Of a stretch of DNA of 64,000 nt, positions 39,606 to 50,181 are shown piece after piece. Position 1 is the stretch's first letter; each line of letters starts with the position of its first letter. The translations under genes were made by a program, and so were the position numbers. The notes below the pieces were generated by a model. That model saw nothing but the letters and a program-made list of their open reading frames with translations, ran no database searches and had not been told where the DNA came from. The DNA lies in the NCBI RefSeq assembly GCF_051195235.1, contig NZ_JBNFZM010000009.1, positions 1 to 64,000 of the forward strand, written 5' to 3'. The DNA is from Tateyamaria sp947503385 (GTDB lineage: Bacteria; Pseudomonadota; Alphaproteobacteria; Rhodobacterales; Rhodobacteraceae).

Positions 39606-40027
39606 CGGCACGTCTCGACCCGCAGTCGCGAACGCAGACGCAACGGGCGTGAAACGCCTTTTGGGTCCCGCCACAGTGGCAGGCGAAAGGCAGGTGTGTT
39701 CAGCACGGTAACCCGCCAATACGTGTCTCCGAAAAACGCGAATGTCAGCGTGGTGCCCGTGGCTTGGGTCAGGCGAAACACGCCCGTCGTGTATGCAGCG
39801 CCAAGGGTCAGGTGTTCGGTGTTGCCTCCCGGCGTGTGCAGGGCGATATGCAACGCTTCTTCGTATGGCACGTCATCTGTTGTCGCAGTGATGATGTCTG
39901 TGCCAATCGCCCACGCGCCTTCGAGCATTGCACCGGGCACGGTCCAGCGCTGCGCCCCGTGCACCACCCGGCTGGTGGGAATGGCCGCGTCTGTGGGACA
40001 GAGGTGTATGTCGTCGATTGAAATCAC
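39593..40027 (-). CDS. Conserved-looking small protein, unknown function
   Basis: A 144-residue soluble protein with beta-rich character (for example GTTLTFAFFGDTYWRVTVL) and no signal peptide or membrane helix. The start is a GTG at 40027, 12 bases after recR, so it is probably its operon partner. I do not recognise a domain. Confidence 0.6.
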   Translation of the reverse strand: MISIDDIHLCPTDAAIPTSRVVHGAQRWTVPGAMLEGAWAIGTDIITATTDDVPYEEALHIALHTPGGNTEHLTLGAAYTTGVFRLTQATGTTLTFAFFGDTYWRVTVLNTPAFRLPLWRDPKGVSRPLRLRSRLRVETCRQPQ

Positions 40028-40039
40028 ATCAGGCCGACA

Positions 40040-40633
40040 TCAAAGTGCTTTGCGCGCCCGCAGTGCCGCCGTGATGGTTCCGTCGTCCAGATAGTCCAGT
40101 TCTCCGCCGATGGGCACACCTTGGGCCAGAGAGGTCAGGGTCACGCGCCCGTCCAGTTGATCGGCGATGTAATGGGCGGTGGTCTGGCCGTCGATGGTCG
40201 CATTCAGGGCGAGGATCACCTCGGTGATCCCTTCGGTTTCCACACGGTCGATCAGGCGGGGGATGCGCAATTCTTCGGGACCCACGGCGTCCAGTGCTGA
40301 CAGCGTACCGCCCAGCACATGATAGCGGCCCTTAAAGACAGCGGCGCGTTCCATCGCCCACAGGTCGGCCACGTCCTCGACCACGCACAATTCGCCATTG
40401 GCGCGTTTTTCAGACTGGCAGATGTCACAGATATCCGCCGTGCCCACGTTCCCGCAATTCAGGCATTCGCGGGCAGTCACGGCGACCGTTTGCATCAGGT
40501 CGGCCAGCGGTTGCAGTTGCAGCGCGCGCTTGCGGATCAGGTGCAGGACCGCGCGGCGGGCCGAACGGGGGCCGAGGCCGGGCAGTTTGGCCATCATCTC
40601 GATCAGGGCGTCTATGTCACGTGTGCTGCTCAT
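40040..40633 (-). CDS. recR: Recombination protein RecR
   Basis: The 197-residue protein has the helix-hairpin-helix KLPGLGPRSARRAVLHLI (residues 15-32), the zinc finger CLNCGNVGTADICDIC (residues 57-72) and the Toprim domain with VVEDVADLWAMER. RecR with RecO/RecF loads RecA at gapped DNA. It lies near dnaX and ybaB, as in many bacteria, but here with three genes between. Confidence 0.96.
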   Translation of the reverse strand: MSSTRDIDALIEMMAKLPGLGPRSARRAVLHLIRKRALQLQPLADLMQTVAVTARECLNCGNVGTADICDICQSEKRANGELCVVEDVADLWAMERAAVFKGRYHVLGGTLSALDAVGPEELRIPRLIDRVETEGITEVILALNATIDGQTTAHYIADQLDGRVTLTSLAQGVPIGGELDYLDDGTITAALRARKAL

Positions 40634-40761
40634 GCCCGGGCAACCTATGCCCGCGTTTCAGCAAAGGCAAAGCGCATATTGTTCCGGTGACGGTGTGGGT
40701 TCACAGAATTTCAACCATGGGCCACTAGCGTCCGTCATGCAGCAGCATGGGGCAGACAGAC

Positions 40762-41439
40762 ATGGCAAGGCGGGGCAGACTGGTTTTTGCGCTTTTGGTG
40801 CTGACGCTTTGGCCGGCGATGCTGTGGGCGTGTGTCTATCCGGCGCCTGTGCGGGCCATCAACACCACTTTGCTGGAGGTGCTGAATGGCGGCGGAAAGG
40901 TGTCCAATCATCAGCGCACACGGTTGCAACGGGCGATGGCACAGATTGCACCGGGTGCGGTGACCGCGACGCTCCGTGCGGAACTGTCGCGGCGCGATGC
41001 CAGGGCGGTTGGTGACGTGATCGCAGTTGCGGCGTTACTTGCGGATGGGATCGGGTTGAGCGTTGATCCGGATGTGCGCACGCCTGTGACGCGGGTCCGG
41101 GACGGCATTCAGCAAACCTGCGCGCAGGACAATGCGCAACGGTCGGGAAATGGCGAGGATGCGACCAGCGCCGAACACGGGCTTGGCCGCAATGAAGGTG
41201 CGGGCGGGCGTGGTCTGACCTTTGGCGAGGGTGTGGCGCGGCTCAGCCTGACATTTACCATCTATATGACGTTTCTGGCGTTCCTGTTGGGCATCCGGCG
41301 CTTCTTCAAAGAGCGGGAGGCCGCTATGGCACTGGTCGCTCACGGGCAAGCGGCACACGTGTCACCTGAAGTCCTGCATCCCGCAGACGTGCCACCATCC
41401 CCAGCGGACCCTGCAAGTGCCATGCCCCCACCCCGATGA
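40762..41439 (+). CDS. Exported/membrane protein, unknown function
   Basis: About 225 residues with an N-terminal signal (MARRGRLVFALLVLTLWPAMLWA), a helical extracytoplasmic part and a single membrane helix near residues 165-185 (LSLTFTIYMTFLAFLLGI). A proline-rich tail follows. No family is recognised. An alternative ATG is at 40747. The 3' 116 bases overlap the convergent TraB/GumN gene, which is unusually long for an overlap. The C-terminus is therefore doubtful. Confidence 0.55.
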   Translation: MARRGRLVFALLVLTLWPAMLWACVYPAPVRAINTTLLEVLNGGGKVSNHQRTRLQRAMAQIAPGAVTATLRAELSRRDARAVGDVIAVAALLADGIGLSVDPDVRTPVTRVRDGIQQTCAQDNAQRSGNGEDATSAEHGLGRNEGAGGRGLTFGEGVARLSLTFTIYMTFLAFLLGIRRFFKEREAAMALVAHGQAAHVSPEVLHPADVPPSPADPASAMPPPR

Positions 41440-42379
41440 AAACGCCGCCCTCTGCCAATTCGGGCAGGGCCGTGCGGACAAAACCTGCATTGCGTTCATC
41501 AAGCAGGTAGCTGTCCACAGATATTTGCACCTGCGCTGCGCTGTCCGCCCCTATGACACGCGCCATCAACGCACGTTCCCACAGACGCGCTGCGGCATGT
41601 TCGCCCTGTTCATAAAGCGCAAAGGCAGTCGCCCGTTCCGCAGCCGTGCCCATCGGTGACAGCGCCAGACCATAAAGCTGGATGATATCGCGGGCGAGAT
41701 CGCGGTGCCGCGTCTGGTTCAGTTTGCGACGCAAGGCATAGAGGTCTTCAAGGCCCAGGATCTCGGCGCCCTCGGCGGCGGCGAGGGTCTGTAGGAAACT
41801 GTCCTGAATGGGGTACACGCCCGCAGCAAAGTCGTTGCAGGGATCACCCAGCATCGTTTCGGTCAGCGCGCCGGGTGTCATATAGTCTGCCGTGCCGTCG
41901 CCCCAGCCCATGCTGATCAGGCGCCCGTTGACCCATTCCGCGATGTCATCCGGCAGATCGAGCCGGGCCAATGTCCCGCCGCGTGTGTTCCAGAAATCCC
42001 GTGGGGATCTTGCATTGTCCGCTGCGCGCCGGGTCGGCAGCACCGGGTTGATCTCAAACGCCGCAACGCGGGCGCTGCGCACGTGGCCTTCGACCATGTC
42101 AGGCAGGTCCAGCATCTGCGGATCATTGCTGTGATAGGTGCCCCAGAGATGCGATACGGCTCCGTTCGGCGCGGTGATGCGCCAATAGTTGCCCGTGCCA
42201 TTTGGCACGTCCGCAGCAGCGGCGCGCAGCTGTGCCAGCTGTGCGTCCGGCAGGGCGGCGGGATCGACCCGGACATCCGTGACGGTGCAGCGCTCGCGCG
42301 TGATCCAGTGCTGTGCCAGCGCAGGCCCCGGCACCAAAAGCGCCGCCATCAGTCCGGCATAAAGCGCGTGTCGCACCAT
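41324..42379 (-). CDS. TraB/GumN family protein
   Basis: The 351-residue protein has a signal peptide (ending ALAQ), the family's N-terminal SHLWGTYHSNDPQMLDLP motif near residue 76 and the C-terminal GGVFIGVGAWHLQGPLGMVARLRDAG motif near residue 310. TraB/GumN proteins are membrane-linked and related to Tiki-type metalloproteases, with unclear bacterial roles. It starts four bases after ybaB. Confidence 0.88.
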   Translation of the reverse strand: MVRHALYAGLMAALLVPGPALAQHWITRERCTVTDVRVDPAALPDAQLAQLRAAAADVPNGTGNYWRITAPNGAVSHLWGTYHSNDPQMLDLPDMVEGHVRSARVAAFEINPVLPTRRAADNARSPRDFWNTRGGTLARLDLPDDIAEWVNGRLISMGWGDGTADYMTPGALTETMLGDPCNDFAAGVYPIQDSFLQTLAAAEGAEILGLEDLYALRRKLNQTRHRDLARDIIQLYGLALSPMGTAAERATAFALYEQGEHAAARLWERALMARVIGADSAAQVQISVDSYLLDERNAGFVRTALPELAEGGVFIGVGAWHLQGPLGMVARLRDAGLQVTRVPLARERPVP

Positions 42380-42383
42380 GGCC

Positions 42384-42728
42384 TCAGAACGGCAGCTTCA
42401 TCCCGGGCGGCAGGCCAAGCCCTTCGGTCAGCTTGCTCATCTCTTCCTGACTGCGCTCGACCGCTTTGGCCTGTGCGTCCTTGATCGCGGCAAGGATCAG
42501 GTCTTCGACCACTTCCTTGTCATCGCCGTTGAAAATCGACGGATCAATGTCGAGCGCGGTCAGCTCGCCCTTGGCCGTTGCGGTGGCTTTGACGAGGCCC
42601 GTGCCGCTTTCGCCGGTGACCGAGATATTGGCGAGATCATCTTGCATCTCGGCCATCTTCGTCTGCATTTCCTGCGCTTTTTTCATCATCCCGGCCATAT
42701 CGCCGAGGCCGCCTAGTCCTTTGAGCAT
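42384..42728 (-). CDS. YbaB/EbfC nucleoid-associated protein
   Basis: The 114-residue protein starts MLKGLGGLGDMAGMMKKAQE and has a coiled coil, followed by the conserved VKATATAKGELTALDIDPSI and VEDLILAAIKDAQAKA. YbaB dimers bind DNA. It is encoded downstream of dnaX, the conserved order. The longer open frame to 42854 is rejected. Confidence 0.95.
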   Translation of the reverse strand: MLKGLGGLGDMAGMMKKAQEMQTKMAEMQDDLANISVTGESGTGLVKATATAKGELTALDIDPSIFNGDDKEVVEDLILAAIKDAQAKAVERSQEEMSKLTEGLGLPPGMKLPF

Positions 42729-42729
42729 C

Positions 42730-43106
42730 TTATCCCTCCGGTGGTGGATCATCTGGAGTGCGTGGCTTGGTCCACAGCACAATCGCAACACATATCGCAG
42801 CAGCAAGCGCGATGAACAAGGTGGGCGGGCCGATGCACCCTTCGACCATCGCATCCGCGCGGATGCCGGTGGGGTCGGCCATGGTCACCATGGTGATGAA
42901 CGCGGTCCACATCAGGACGGCGGCCAGTCCGACCCACTGGTATCGGAACCGCAGGGCGAGCGCAGAGATCAACAGCAGGATCAGCCCCGCCGGTGAGGTC
43001 ATCAGGTTGACCGCTTCGGACACCGCGCTGGCTTGCGTGCCGTCCCATCCGGGGCGCGCCTTGTCACAGACCTCGGCCCATGCGGTGCCGGGCACAAGCG
43101 TGAGGA

Positions 43107-43131
<25 letters not shown>
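42730..43131 (-). CDS. Small membrane protein between dnaX and ybaB
   Basis: The 133-residue protein has a cleavable signal (ending TAWA), three hydrophobic helices and a proline-rich tail (PRTPDDPPPEG). It overlaps the dnaX end by 25 bases and ends one base before ybaB, so it is part of that operon. No function can be assigned. Confidence 0.6.
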
Positions 43132-44864
<1,733 letters not shown>

Positions 44865-45092
44865 GCAACCCTCGGGATTCGAATGACGCCCCAACCTAAG
44901 GCGCGGGGTGAGGGCCGTCCAGCGATGACCGTGCGCCGCGTGCATTGCCGGTGCAAAGGATGCCGCGCGCCGTGCTGTCGGGACATACACGGCCAGGGAC
45001 AGCCATTGGGACCTTGAGCGATGCCACCCAACCGGATTAGGTGCACGTACTGACCGATGGATGTTTGCGGCGCAACGGTCCTGCCGGGCAGG

Positions 45093-45641
45093 CTAAATCA
45101 TAGATCGTAGGTTGCGCAGGACGTCCGAGTTACGCCGCGCGCGGGCAAGCATCCAGCCGCCTTGGATCAGGATAAAGACGTTTTCGGCCTTGGCCTTGGC
45201 TTCGCCTTCCGCCAGTCCCAGCCGTTCCGCGTGATCAAGGACTTCGTTGATCCAGCCTTCGTAGATGTGTTCGGCATGGGCGCGAAAGGCGTCATTGTCG
45301 GGACCTTCGAACAGGGTGTTTGCGATGGGACATGTATCCCAGCCCGTGATGTCAAAAAGTTTGGCCAGTTTGTAGCACAGCGTTGTGGCGCCATCCTCGA
45401 ACGTGTCCGCCCCGTCAAAGCTGGCCGCGATCAGGCGCAGCATTTCGTCCGACGCCCACGTGGCAGAGGCCATGGCCAGGTCAGATTTGCCGTTGGGAAA
45501 GTGATGGTAGAGCGAACCCTTGGGTGCTTTGGCCTCGGTCAGCACGTCGGCAAGGCCGACACCGTGATAGCCGCGGGTGCGAAACAGGTTGGCCGCGGTT
45601 TGGATCAGGCGGTCTTTGGTGGGCATGGGCGTGTCGGTCAT
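45093..45641 (-). CDS. TetR family transcriptional regulator
   Basis: The 182-residue protein has the N-terminal helix-turn-helix GVGLADVLTEAKAPKGSLYHHF and a C-terminal ligand domain with three tryptophans. Two copies of a TAGACC-GATT-GGTC(T/C)A operator lie between it and the divergent hydrolase gene. That suggests it represses both. The operator resembles those of NemR-like TetR proteins that answer to electrophiles, but the ligand is not known. Confidence 0.9.
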   Translation of the reverse strand: MTDTPMPTKDRLIQTAANLFRTRGYHGVGLADVLTEAKAPKGSLYHHFPNGKSDLAMASATWASDEMLRLIAASFDGADTFEDGATTLCYKLAKLFDITGWDTCPIANTLFEGPDNDAFRAHAEHIYEGWINEVLDHAERLGLAEGEAKAKAENVFILIQGGWMLARARRNSDVLRNLRSMI

Positions 45642-45660
45642 GTGAGAAGCTTGACAGGAT

Positions 45661-45702
45661 TAGACCGATTGGTCCAGTGTCGCGAATAGACCGATTGGTC
45701 TA
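45661..45702. promoter_or_regulatory. Twin TetR operators
   Basis: TAGACCGATTGGTCCA (45661-45676) and TAGACCGATTGGTCTA (45687-45702) are two near-identical inverted repeats 26 bases apart, centred in the gap between the TetR gene and the hydrolase gene. Confidence 0.8.
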
Positions 45703-45728
45703 GTCCCGCTACCCAAAGGAGGCGACAC

Positions 45729-46583
45729 ATGTTCGACACCGACAGGACGCAGGTTTCCGAACGCTCAATCGTGTTCAAAACCCCTGATGGGGCAGAACTG
45801 GTGGGGCGATTGTTTTTGCCATCCCACGCGCCTTTTGCTGCGGTTGTGCTGAATGGTGCGACCGGTGTCCCCCAAAGCTACTACGCCCATTTCGCACGCT
45901 GGCTTGCAGCAGAGCGGGGGCTGGCCTGCCTGACTTTCGACTACCGGGATGTGGAGCGGTCATGGTCCGGCCCGCTCCGGCAAAGCACGGCTGATATGAC
46001 GGATTGGGGCACAACGGATCAGCTGTCGGCGCGGCAGGCGTTGGCGCGGGCGGTGCCGGACACCCCCCTGTGGGTGATCGGACATTCGCTGGGGGCCATG
46101 ACGCTGCCGAACCAGCGGAATTTCGAGGGCGTTGCTCGTGTGATCGGCGTGGCGTCGGGCATCGTCCATCACAGTGACCATCCATGGCCGTATCGCGCGA
46201 TTGCCTTGTTGTTCTGGTTTGGGGCAGGGCCGGTTGCAACGGCAGTCACAGGGTATTTGCCCGGCAAGCGACTGCGATTTGGTGAGAACCTGCCTGCGGG
46301 CGTTTACTGGCAGTGGCGGCGCTGGTGCACGTCGCGCACCTTTTATGACACTGATTTGGGTGCGCGCCTGCCCGAGCCCGCGTGGGACCACGAAATTCCG
46401 GTACGCCTGATCGGGTTTTCCGACGACGATCTCATCCCGCCGCATTGTGTGCACCGTCTGGCGGAGCGGGGGTATGGCGGCAAGGCCAATGTGACGGTGA
46501 TTGCCACTGATGGGCCGGTTGGGCACCTGTCGGCCTTTGCACGGCGCAACGCCGCATTGTGGCCGCAGTTGTTGGAAGGGTAG
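45729..46583 (+). CDS. Alpha/beta hydrolase
   Basis: The 284-residue alpha/beta hydrolase has the nucleophile elbow GHSLG (near residue 118), the strand LACLTFDYRDVERS, a late acid region LIGFSDDDLIPPH and a final GPVGHLSAF histidine. AAAGGAGG precedes the ATG. It is divergent from a TetR gene across twin operators, so it is probably inducible by a small molecule. Confidence 0.88.
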   Translation: MFDTDRTQVSERSIVFKTPDGAELVGRLFLPSHAPFAAVVLNGATGVPQSYYAHFARWLAAERGLACLTFDYRDVERSWSGPLRQSTADMTDWGTTDQLSARQALARAVPDTPLWVIGHSLGAMTLPNQRNFEGVARVIGVASGIVHHSDHPWPYRAIALLFWFGAGPVATAVTGYLPGKRLRFGENLPAGVYWQWRRWCTSRTFYDTDLGARLPEPAWDHEIPVRLIGFSDDDLIPPHCVHRLAERGYGGKANVTVIATDGPVGHLSAFARRNAALWPQLLEG

Positions 46584-46644
46584 GAACCTGTCGCGCACCG
46601 CCTCGGGTCGGACGTTACGCCAAAACCTGTTGGTTTTGGTGCGA

Positions 46645-46741
46645 GGTGAGAGATTGACATCGACCCAAGCGGGGCTCGTTACGGCTGCTTCCTTCCGGAT
46701 CTGACCGGGTTGGCGAGGCGCTTGCCCGCGCCAACCTCTCA
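46645..46741 (-). ncRNA. ffs: Signal recognition particle RNA (bacterial small type)
   Basis: On the minus strand the sequence contains GATCCGGAAGGAAGCAGCC, the conserved SRP helix 8 motif bound by Ffh, set in a long stem whose arms include GAGAGGTTGGCGCGGGC and related complements. The ends are estimated. Confidence 0.9.
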
Positions 46742-46780
46742 ACGCTGCGATATATGGCAGCGCCCCGCGCGGCGCAAGGG

Positions 46781-48568
46781 TTACAGGGTCACGCGCATCG
46801 ACATGAAGCCGGTATCGGTCAGGCCCAGCGGTTCGGGCCGGAAATGCGCGATCTCTTCGAGGTGGTTGACGGCGCGGGGGCTGGTTTCGATCAGGACGTG
46901 CCGGGGGACAGCGCTGGCAAAGGACCAGACCGATGGCGATTGCACGTCGCCAATGGGGTGCGCAGCGAGATAGGACCGCAAGGCATCGACCACCGGCACG
47001 TCCAATTGCAGGGACGCGGGTTCTTCCAGTCCCGGAAAATCGCCGCCGCCTGCGCCCCGGTAGCTGGTCATCGCGACCAGAAACGCATCATCCGCCGATA
47101 CCGGCACCCCGTTGCGCGTCAGTGAAGTCACGCGCGCGCCCAGCGGTGCGAACGGATCGAGCGTCATGTGCAGCCCGTGCACGGTATCAAAGTTGAACGC
47201 GGGCGCATTGGGGGCCAGCAGCGGCCCAAGGCCCGAAGGGTGTGGCGCAAAGAACTGCGCAGAACGTTCCAGATATGCGGCGAGTGTTGCGCCGGTCATG
47301 CGCTGTGCCCAGACCGTATTCTGGTACGGGCACATCATGGCGAGGTGCCGCGCCTGAATTTCGCCTTTGGAGGCGGTCACATAATTGTTCGGACCCGCGC
47401 GCCCGCCAGCGGCGGCGGGGGCGATGGCCGACAGAACCGGGAGGTGGGCCAGATCGGTGCCGTTGATCGCAGCCTTGACGCTGCGCTGCATGGCGGTGGC
47501 GACGATGGCGTCGGCGGTGCCCGATTGCAGCATGGCAAAGTAACTGTGGAAACCGTGCCCCGTCTGGCCGACCACCGTTTGCATCCGCGCACGTGTCGCC
47601 GCGATGCAGGGTGCGGCAAGGCGGGTGGCATCGCGGTCGGGTTCCGCGTCTTCGAGATCGCGCAGGCGGACGCTGTGCTCCGTTACGTGCCAGCCTTCGT
47701 GATCGTGGACCAGACACAGGTCAATCTGCGCCAGCAGGGCCGCGGCAAATCCCGGCATCGCGGCTGGAACGCCAAACAGGGTGCCTTGATCCGGGTCGAC
47801 GCCCGTCACGGTGCCGTAGCCGGTGTCGGGAAACCGTTCATGTGTGTGACCAAGGATCATGGCGTCCACCCCCGGCACCGAATGCGCCAGCGGGCAGGCA
47901 AAATTCTCAGTGTCGTCAGGGGACAAGGATGAGATGCCGCTGTGACATAAAACCACGATGATATCCGCCCCATCGCGTCGCAGGGCAGCAACCGATTGGC
48001 GTGCTGCGTCGACGCCGGCCAAAAAGCCGACCTTTCCGGCCAGAAGCGCATGGTTCCACACCAGCGTCTGCGGTGGCAGGACCGACGTGATCCCCACGCG
48101 CAATGGGTGCGTGTGGCCAGACGGCAGCGTGACCGTCCGGTCCACGATGATGTGGGGCACGATGTTGGGCAAAGGCCGGTCGGGGCTGGCCGATACCACC
48201 TGTGTCCGGGACGCCGCACAGAATGCCGTCAGCGCATCAAGGCCGAAATCGAAATCGTGATTGCCGAGGCCCGCCGCGTCATACTCAAGCGTATCCAGCA
48301 GCTCTGCCCATGGATGGCAGCCCGCCATGCCAACCGCCACTTCGCCCAGCGGGGTGCCTTGCAGGCTGTCGCCATTGTCCAAGAGCAGGACCGGGCCGGG
48401 TGCGTCCGCCCGTGCTGCGCGAATGACCGAAGCAAGGCGATTGAACCCGCGCGATGCCGAGGCATCATCCACCCGACCGTCCCAACCGGTCAGGTGCATA
48501 TGAACGTCACTTGTGGCCAGCAGGCGCAGAACGGTTTCCGCGGGGCTGTCTTTGGGGTGCTCGCGCAT
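46781..48568 (-). CDS. 5'-nucleotidase/2',3'-cyclic phosphodiesterase family protein
   Basis: The 595-residue protein has an N-terminal calcineurin-like metallophosphoesterase domain (TSDVHMHL, DNGDSLQGTP, GLGNHDFDFG, VVLCHSGIS, GHTHERF) and a C-terminal 5'-nucleotidase domain (NNYVTASKGEI, AFNFDTVHGL). This layout is that of CpdB/UshA. Unlike CpdB it has no evident signal peptide at the chosen ATG (48568). The open frame extends upstream to 49018, but that part is antisense to nudC. Confidence 0.88.
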   Translation of the reverse strand: MREHPKDSPAETVLRLLATSDVHMHLTGWDGRVDDASASRGFNRLASVIRAARADAPGPVLLLDNGDSLQGTPLGEVAVGMAGCHPWAELLDTLEYDAAGLGNHDFDFGLDALTAFCAASRTQVVSASPDRPLPNIVPHIIVDRTVTLPSGHTHPLRVGITSVLPPQTLVWNHALLAGKVGFLAGVDAARQSVAALRRDGADIIVVLCHSGISSLSPDDTENFACPLAHSVPGVDAMILGHTHERFPDTGYGTVTGVDPDQGTLFGVPAAMPGFAAALLAQIDLCLVHDHEGWHVTEHSVRLRDLEDAEPDRDATRLAAPCIAATRARMQTVVGQTGHGFHSYFAMLQSGTADAIVATAMQRSVKAAINGTDLAHLPVLSAIAPAAAGGRAGPNNYVTASKGEIQARHLAMMCPYQNTVWAQRMTGATLAAYLERSAQFFAPHPSGLGPLLAPNAPAFNFDTVHGLHMTLDPFAPLGARVTSLTRNGVPVSADDAFLVAMTSYRGAGGGDFPGLEEPASLQLDVPVVDALRSYLAAHPIGDVQSPSVWSFASAVPRHVLIETSPRAVNHLEEIAHFRPEPLGLTDTGFMSMRVTL

Positions 48569-48705
48569 AGGTAGCAACGTGGCCGAATATGCTTTGCTTT
48601 CAAGCGAATTTTCGCTGCTGCGTCGCCCCAAGGGCGGGCCATTGCGCCGCTGCCACACCCGTGCCATGGCTGGCGCACTTGGAATTGAAGGCAGGAACGG
48701 TTGGA

Positions 48706-49674
48706 ATGCGACACGCGGAAACGGTGACTTTTGGCGGGTCGGGCCTCGACCGGGCGGCGGAATTGCGAACGGATCCGGTGGCGTTGGCGGCGGCACAAAC
48801 GGACCCGGAGGCGCGCGCCCTTGCCGTGTGGCAGGGCAAACCGCTGATCGACAAGGACCGCCCTGCGCATCTGCTGCGGCTGCCCATGGATCACCCGGTT
48901 CTGTCCGAGGCAAAGGCCGCCCCGATCTTTCTTGGCCGCGAAGAGGGTGCGCCGCGGTTTGCCTTTGATGTGTCACCTTGGTCGCCGTCGGATGTGGATC
49001 ACGAGGCGTTGGGCGCATTTCTTGATCCCACGGAACAGCATTATCCCGGCCTTTCGGACGGCCAGGTGTTTGCAGAATTGCGGCGGGTGATGACGTGGCT
49101 CAGCCCGCGTGACGCGGAACTCGCGGCCACTGCGAAGGCAGTCATTGGTTGGCACCAGACACACAGGTTTTGCGCGCGCTGCGGTGCCGCGTCTGACATC
49201 ACCCAAGGCGGTTGGCAACGCACGTGCCCCGATTGTGGCGGGCACCACTTCCCGCGCACGGACCCGGTCGTCATCATGTTGATCACCCACGGCAATGCCG
49301 TGCTGGTTGGCCGGTCGCCGGGCTGGCCCGAGGGTATGTATTCGCTGTTGGCCGGTTTTGTCGAACCGGGCGAAACACTCGAAGCGGCCGTGCGGCGCGA
49401 AGTCTTTGAAGAAACAGGCGTGCATGTGGGCGATGTCAGCTATCTGGCGAGCCAGCCATGGCCCTTTCCCGCGTCGCTGATGTTCGGCTGTCACGGACAC
49501 GCCACCAGCCTAGATATCACCATCGACCCGGTGGAAATCGAAGACGCGCTCTGGCTGACGCGCGAAGACATGGCGGACATATTCGCGGGCAACCGCACCG
49601 ACATCCTGCCCGCCCGCAAGGGGGCCATTGCGCACTTTTTAATTGAAAACTGGCTTGCGGATACCCTCGATTAA
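48706..49674 (+). CDS. nudC: NAD(+) diphosphatase NudC
   Basis: The 322-residue Nudix hydrolase has the zinc ribbon CARCGAASDITQGGWQRTC followed by PDCGG, and the Nudix box GFVEPGETLEAAVRREVFEETG, ending with the NudC-type YLASQPWPFPASLMFG (SQPWPFPxS) motif. It cleaves NADH/NAD to NMN plus AMP and can remove NAD caps from RNA. It is divergent from the phosphoesterase gene. Confidence 0.94.
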   Translation: MRHAETVTFGGSGLDRAAELRTDPVALAAAQTDPEARALAVWQGKPLIDKDRPAHLLRLPMDHPVLSEAKAAPIFLGREEGAPRFAFDVSPWSPSDVDHEALGAFLDPTEQHYPGLSDGQVFAELRRVMTWLSPRDAELAATAKAVIGWHQTHRFCARCGAASDITQGGWQRTCPDCGGHHFPRTDPVVIMLITHGNAVLVGRSPGWPEGMYSLLAGFVEPGETLEAAVRREVFEETGVHVGDVSYLASQPWPFPASLMFGCHGHATSLDITIDPVEIEDALWLTREDMADIFAGNRTDILPARKGAIAHFLIENWLADTLD

Positions 49675-49713
49675 AGTGAAGCTGGCACCACAGGACACAA
49701 TCGAGCACGGCAC

Positions 49714-50181
49714 ATGAAATTCTCGGCACGGGAAGATATCGAAGCATCCATCGAAGACGTTTTTGCCGCTTTGAGCGAGTTCGAGACGTTCGAGCGGCAG
49801 GCGATGCGGCGCGGTGCCGAGGTGCAGCGTGTCGATGACCTTCAGACCCCCGGCGTGGGCGCGTCTTGGCGCGTGGCTTTTACCATGCGCGGGCGGCGGC
49901 GGGATATGAACCTGCAACTTGTGCGTTATGATGCCCCGAACGAGATGGGGTTTACCGCAAAATCCCCGGGCATGGATGCCGCGTTCGACGTGGAGTTGCT
50001 GGCGCTGTCGCGGACCCGCACACGGATGGCCGTAGCGCTGGAACTGACACCGCTGAACCTTGCGTCGCGCCTGCTTGTGCAGTCGCTCAAGCTGGCCAAG
50101 TCGAACCTGACGAAGCGTTATAAACAACGCGTCGCCGACTACGCCAAACAGTTGGAAGAACGGCTGAAGCGCAGCGCTTAA
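49714..50181 (+). CDS. SRPBCC-fold protein
   Basis: A 155-residue single-domain START-like protein, starting MKFSAREDIEASIEDVFAAL, the usual beginning of polyketide-cyclase/SRPBCC proteins, with a hydrophobic cavity fold and a basic C-terminal helix. The ligand is unknown. It overlaps the convergent pheA by 4 bases. Confidence 0.8.
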   Translation: MKFSAREDIEASIEDVFAALSEFETFERQAMRRGAEVQRVDDLQTPGVGASWRVAFTMRGRRRDMNLQLVRYDAPNEMGFTAKSPGMDAAFDVELLALSRTRTRMAVALELTPLNLASRLLVQSLKLAKSNLTKRYKQRVADYAKQLEERLKRSA

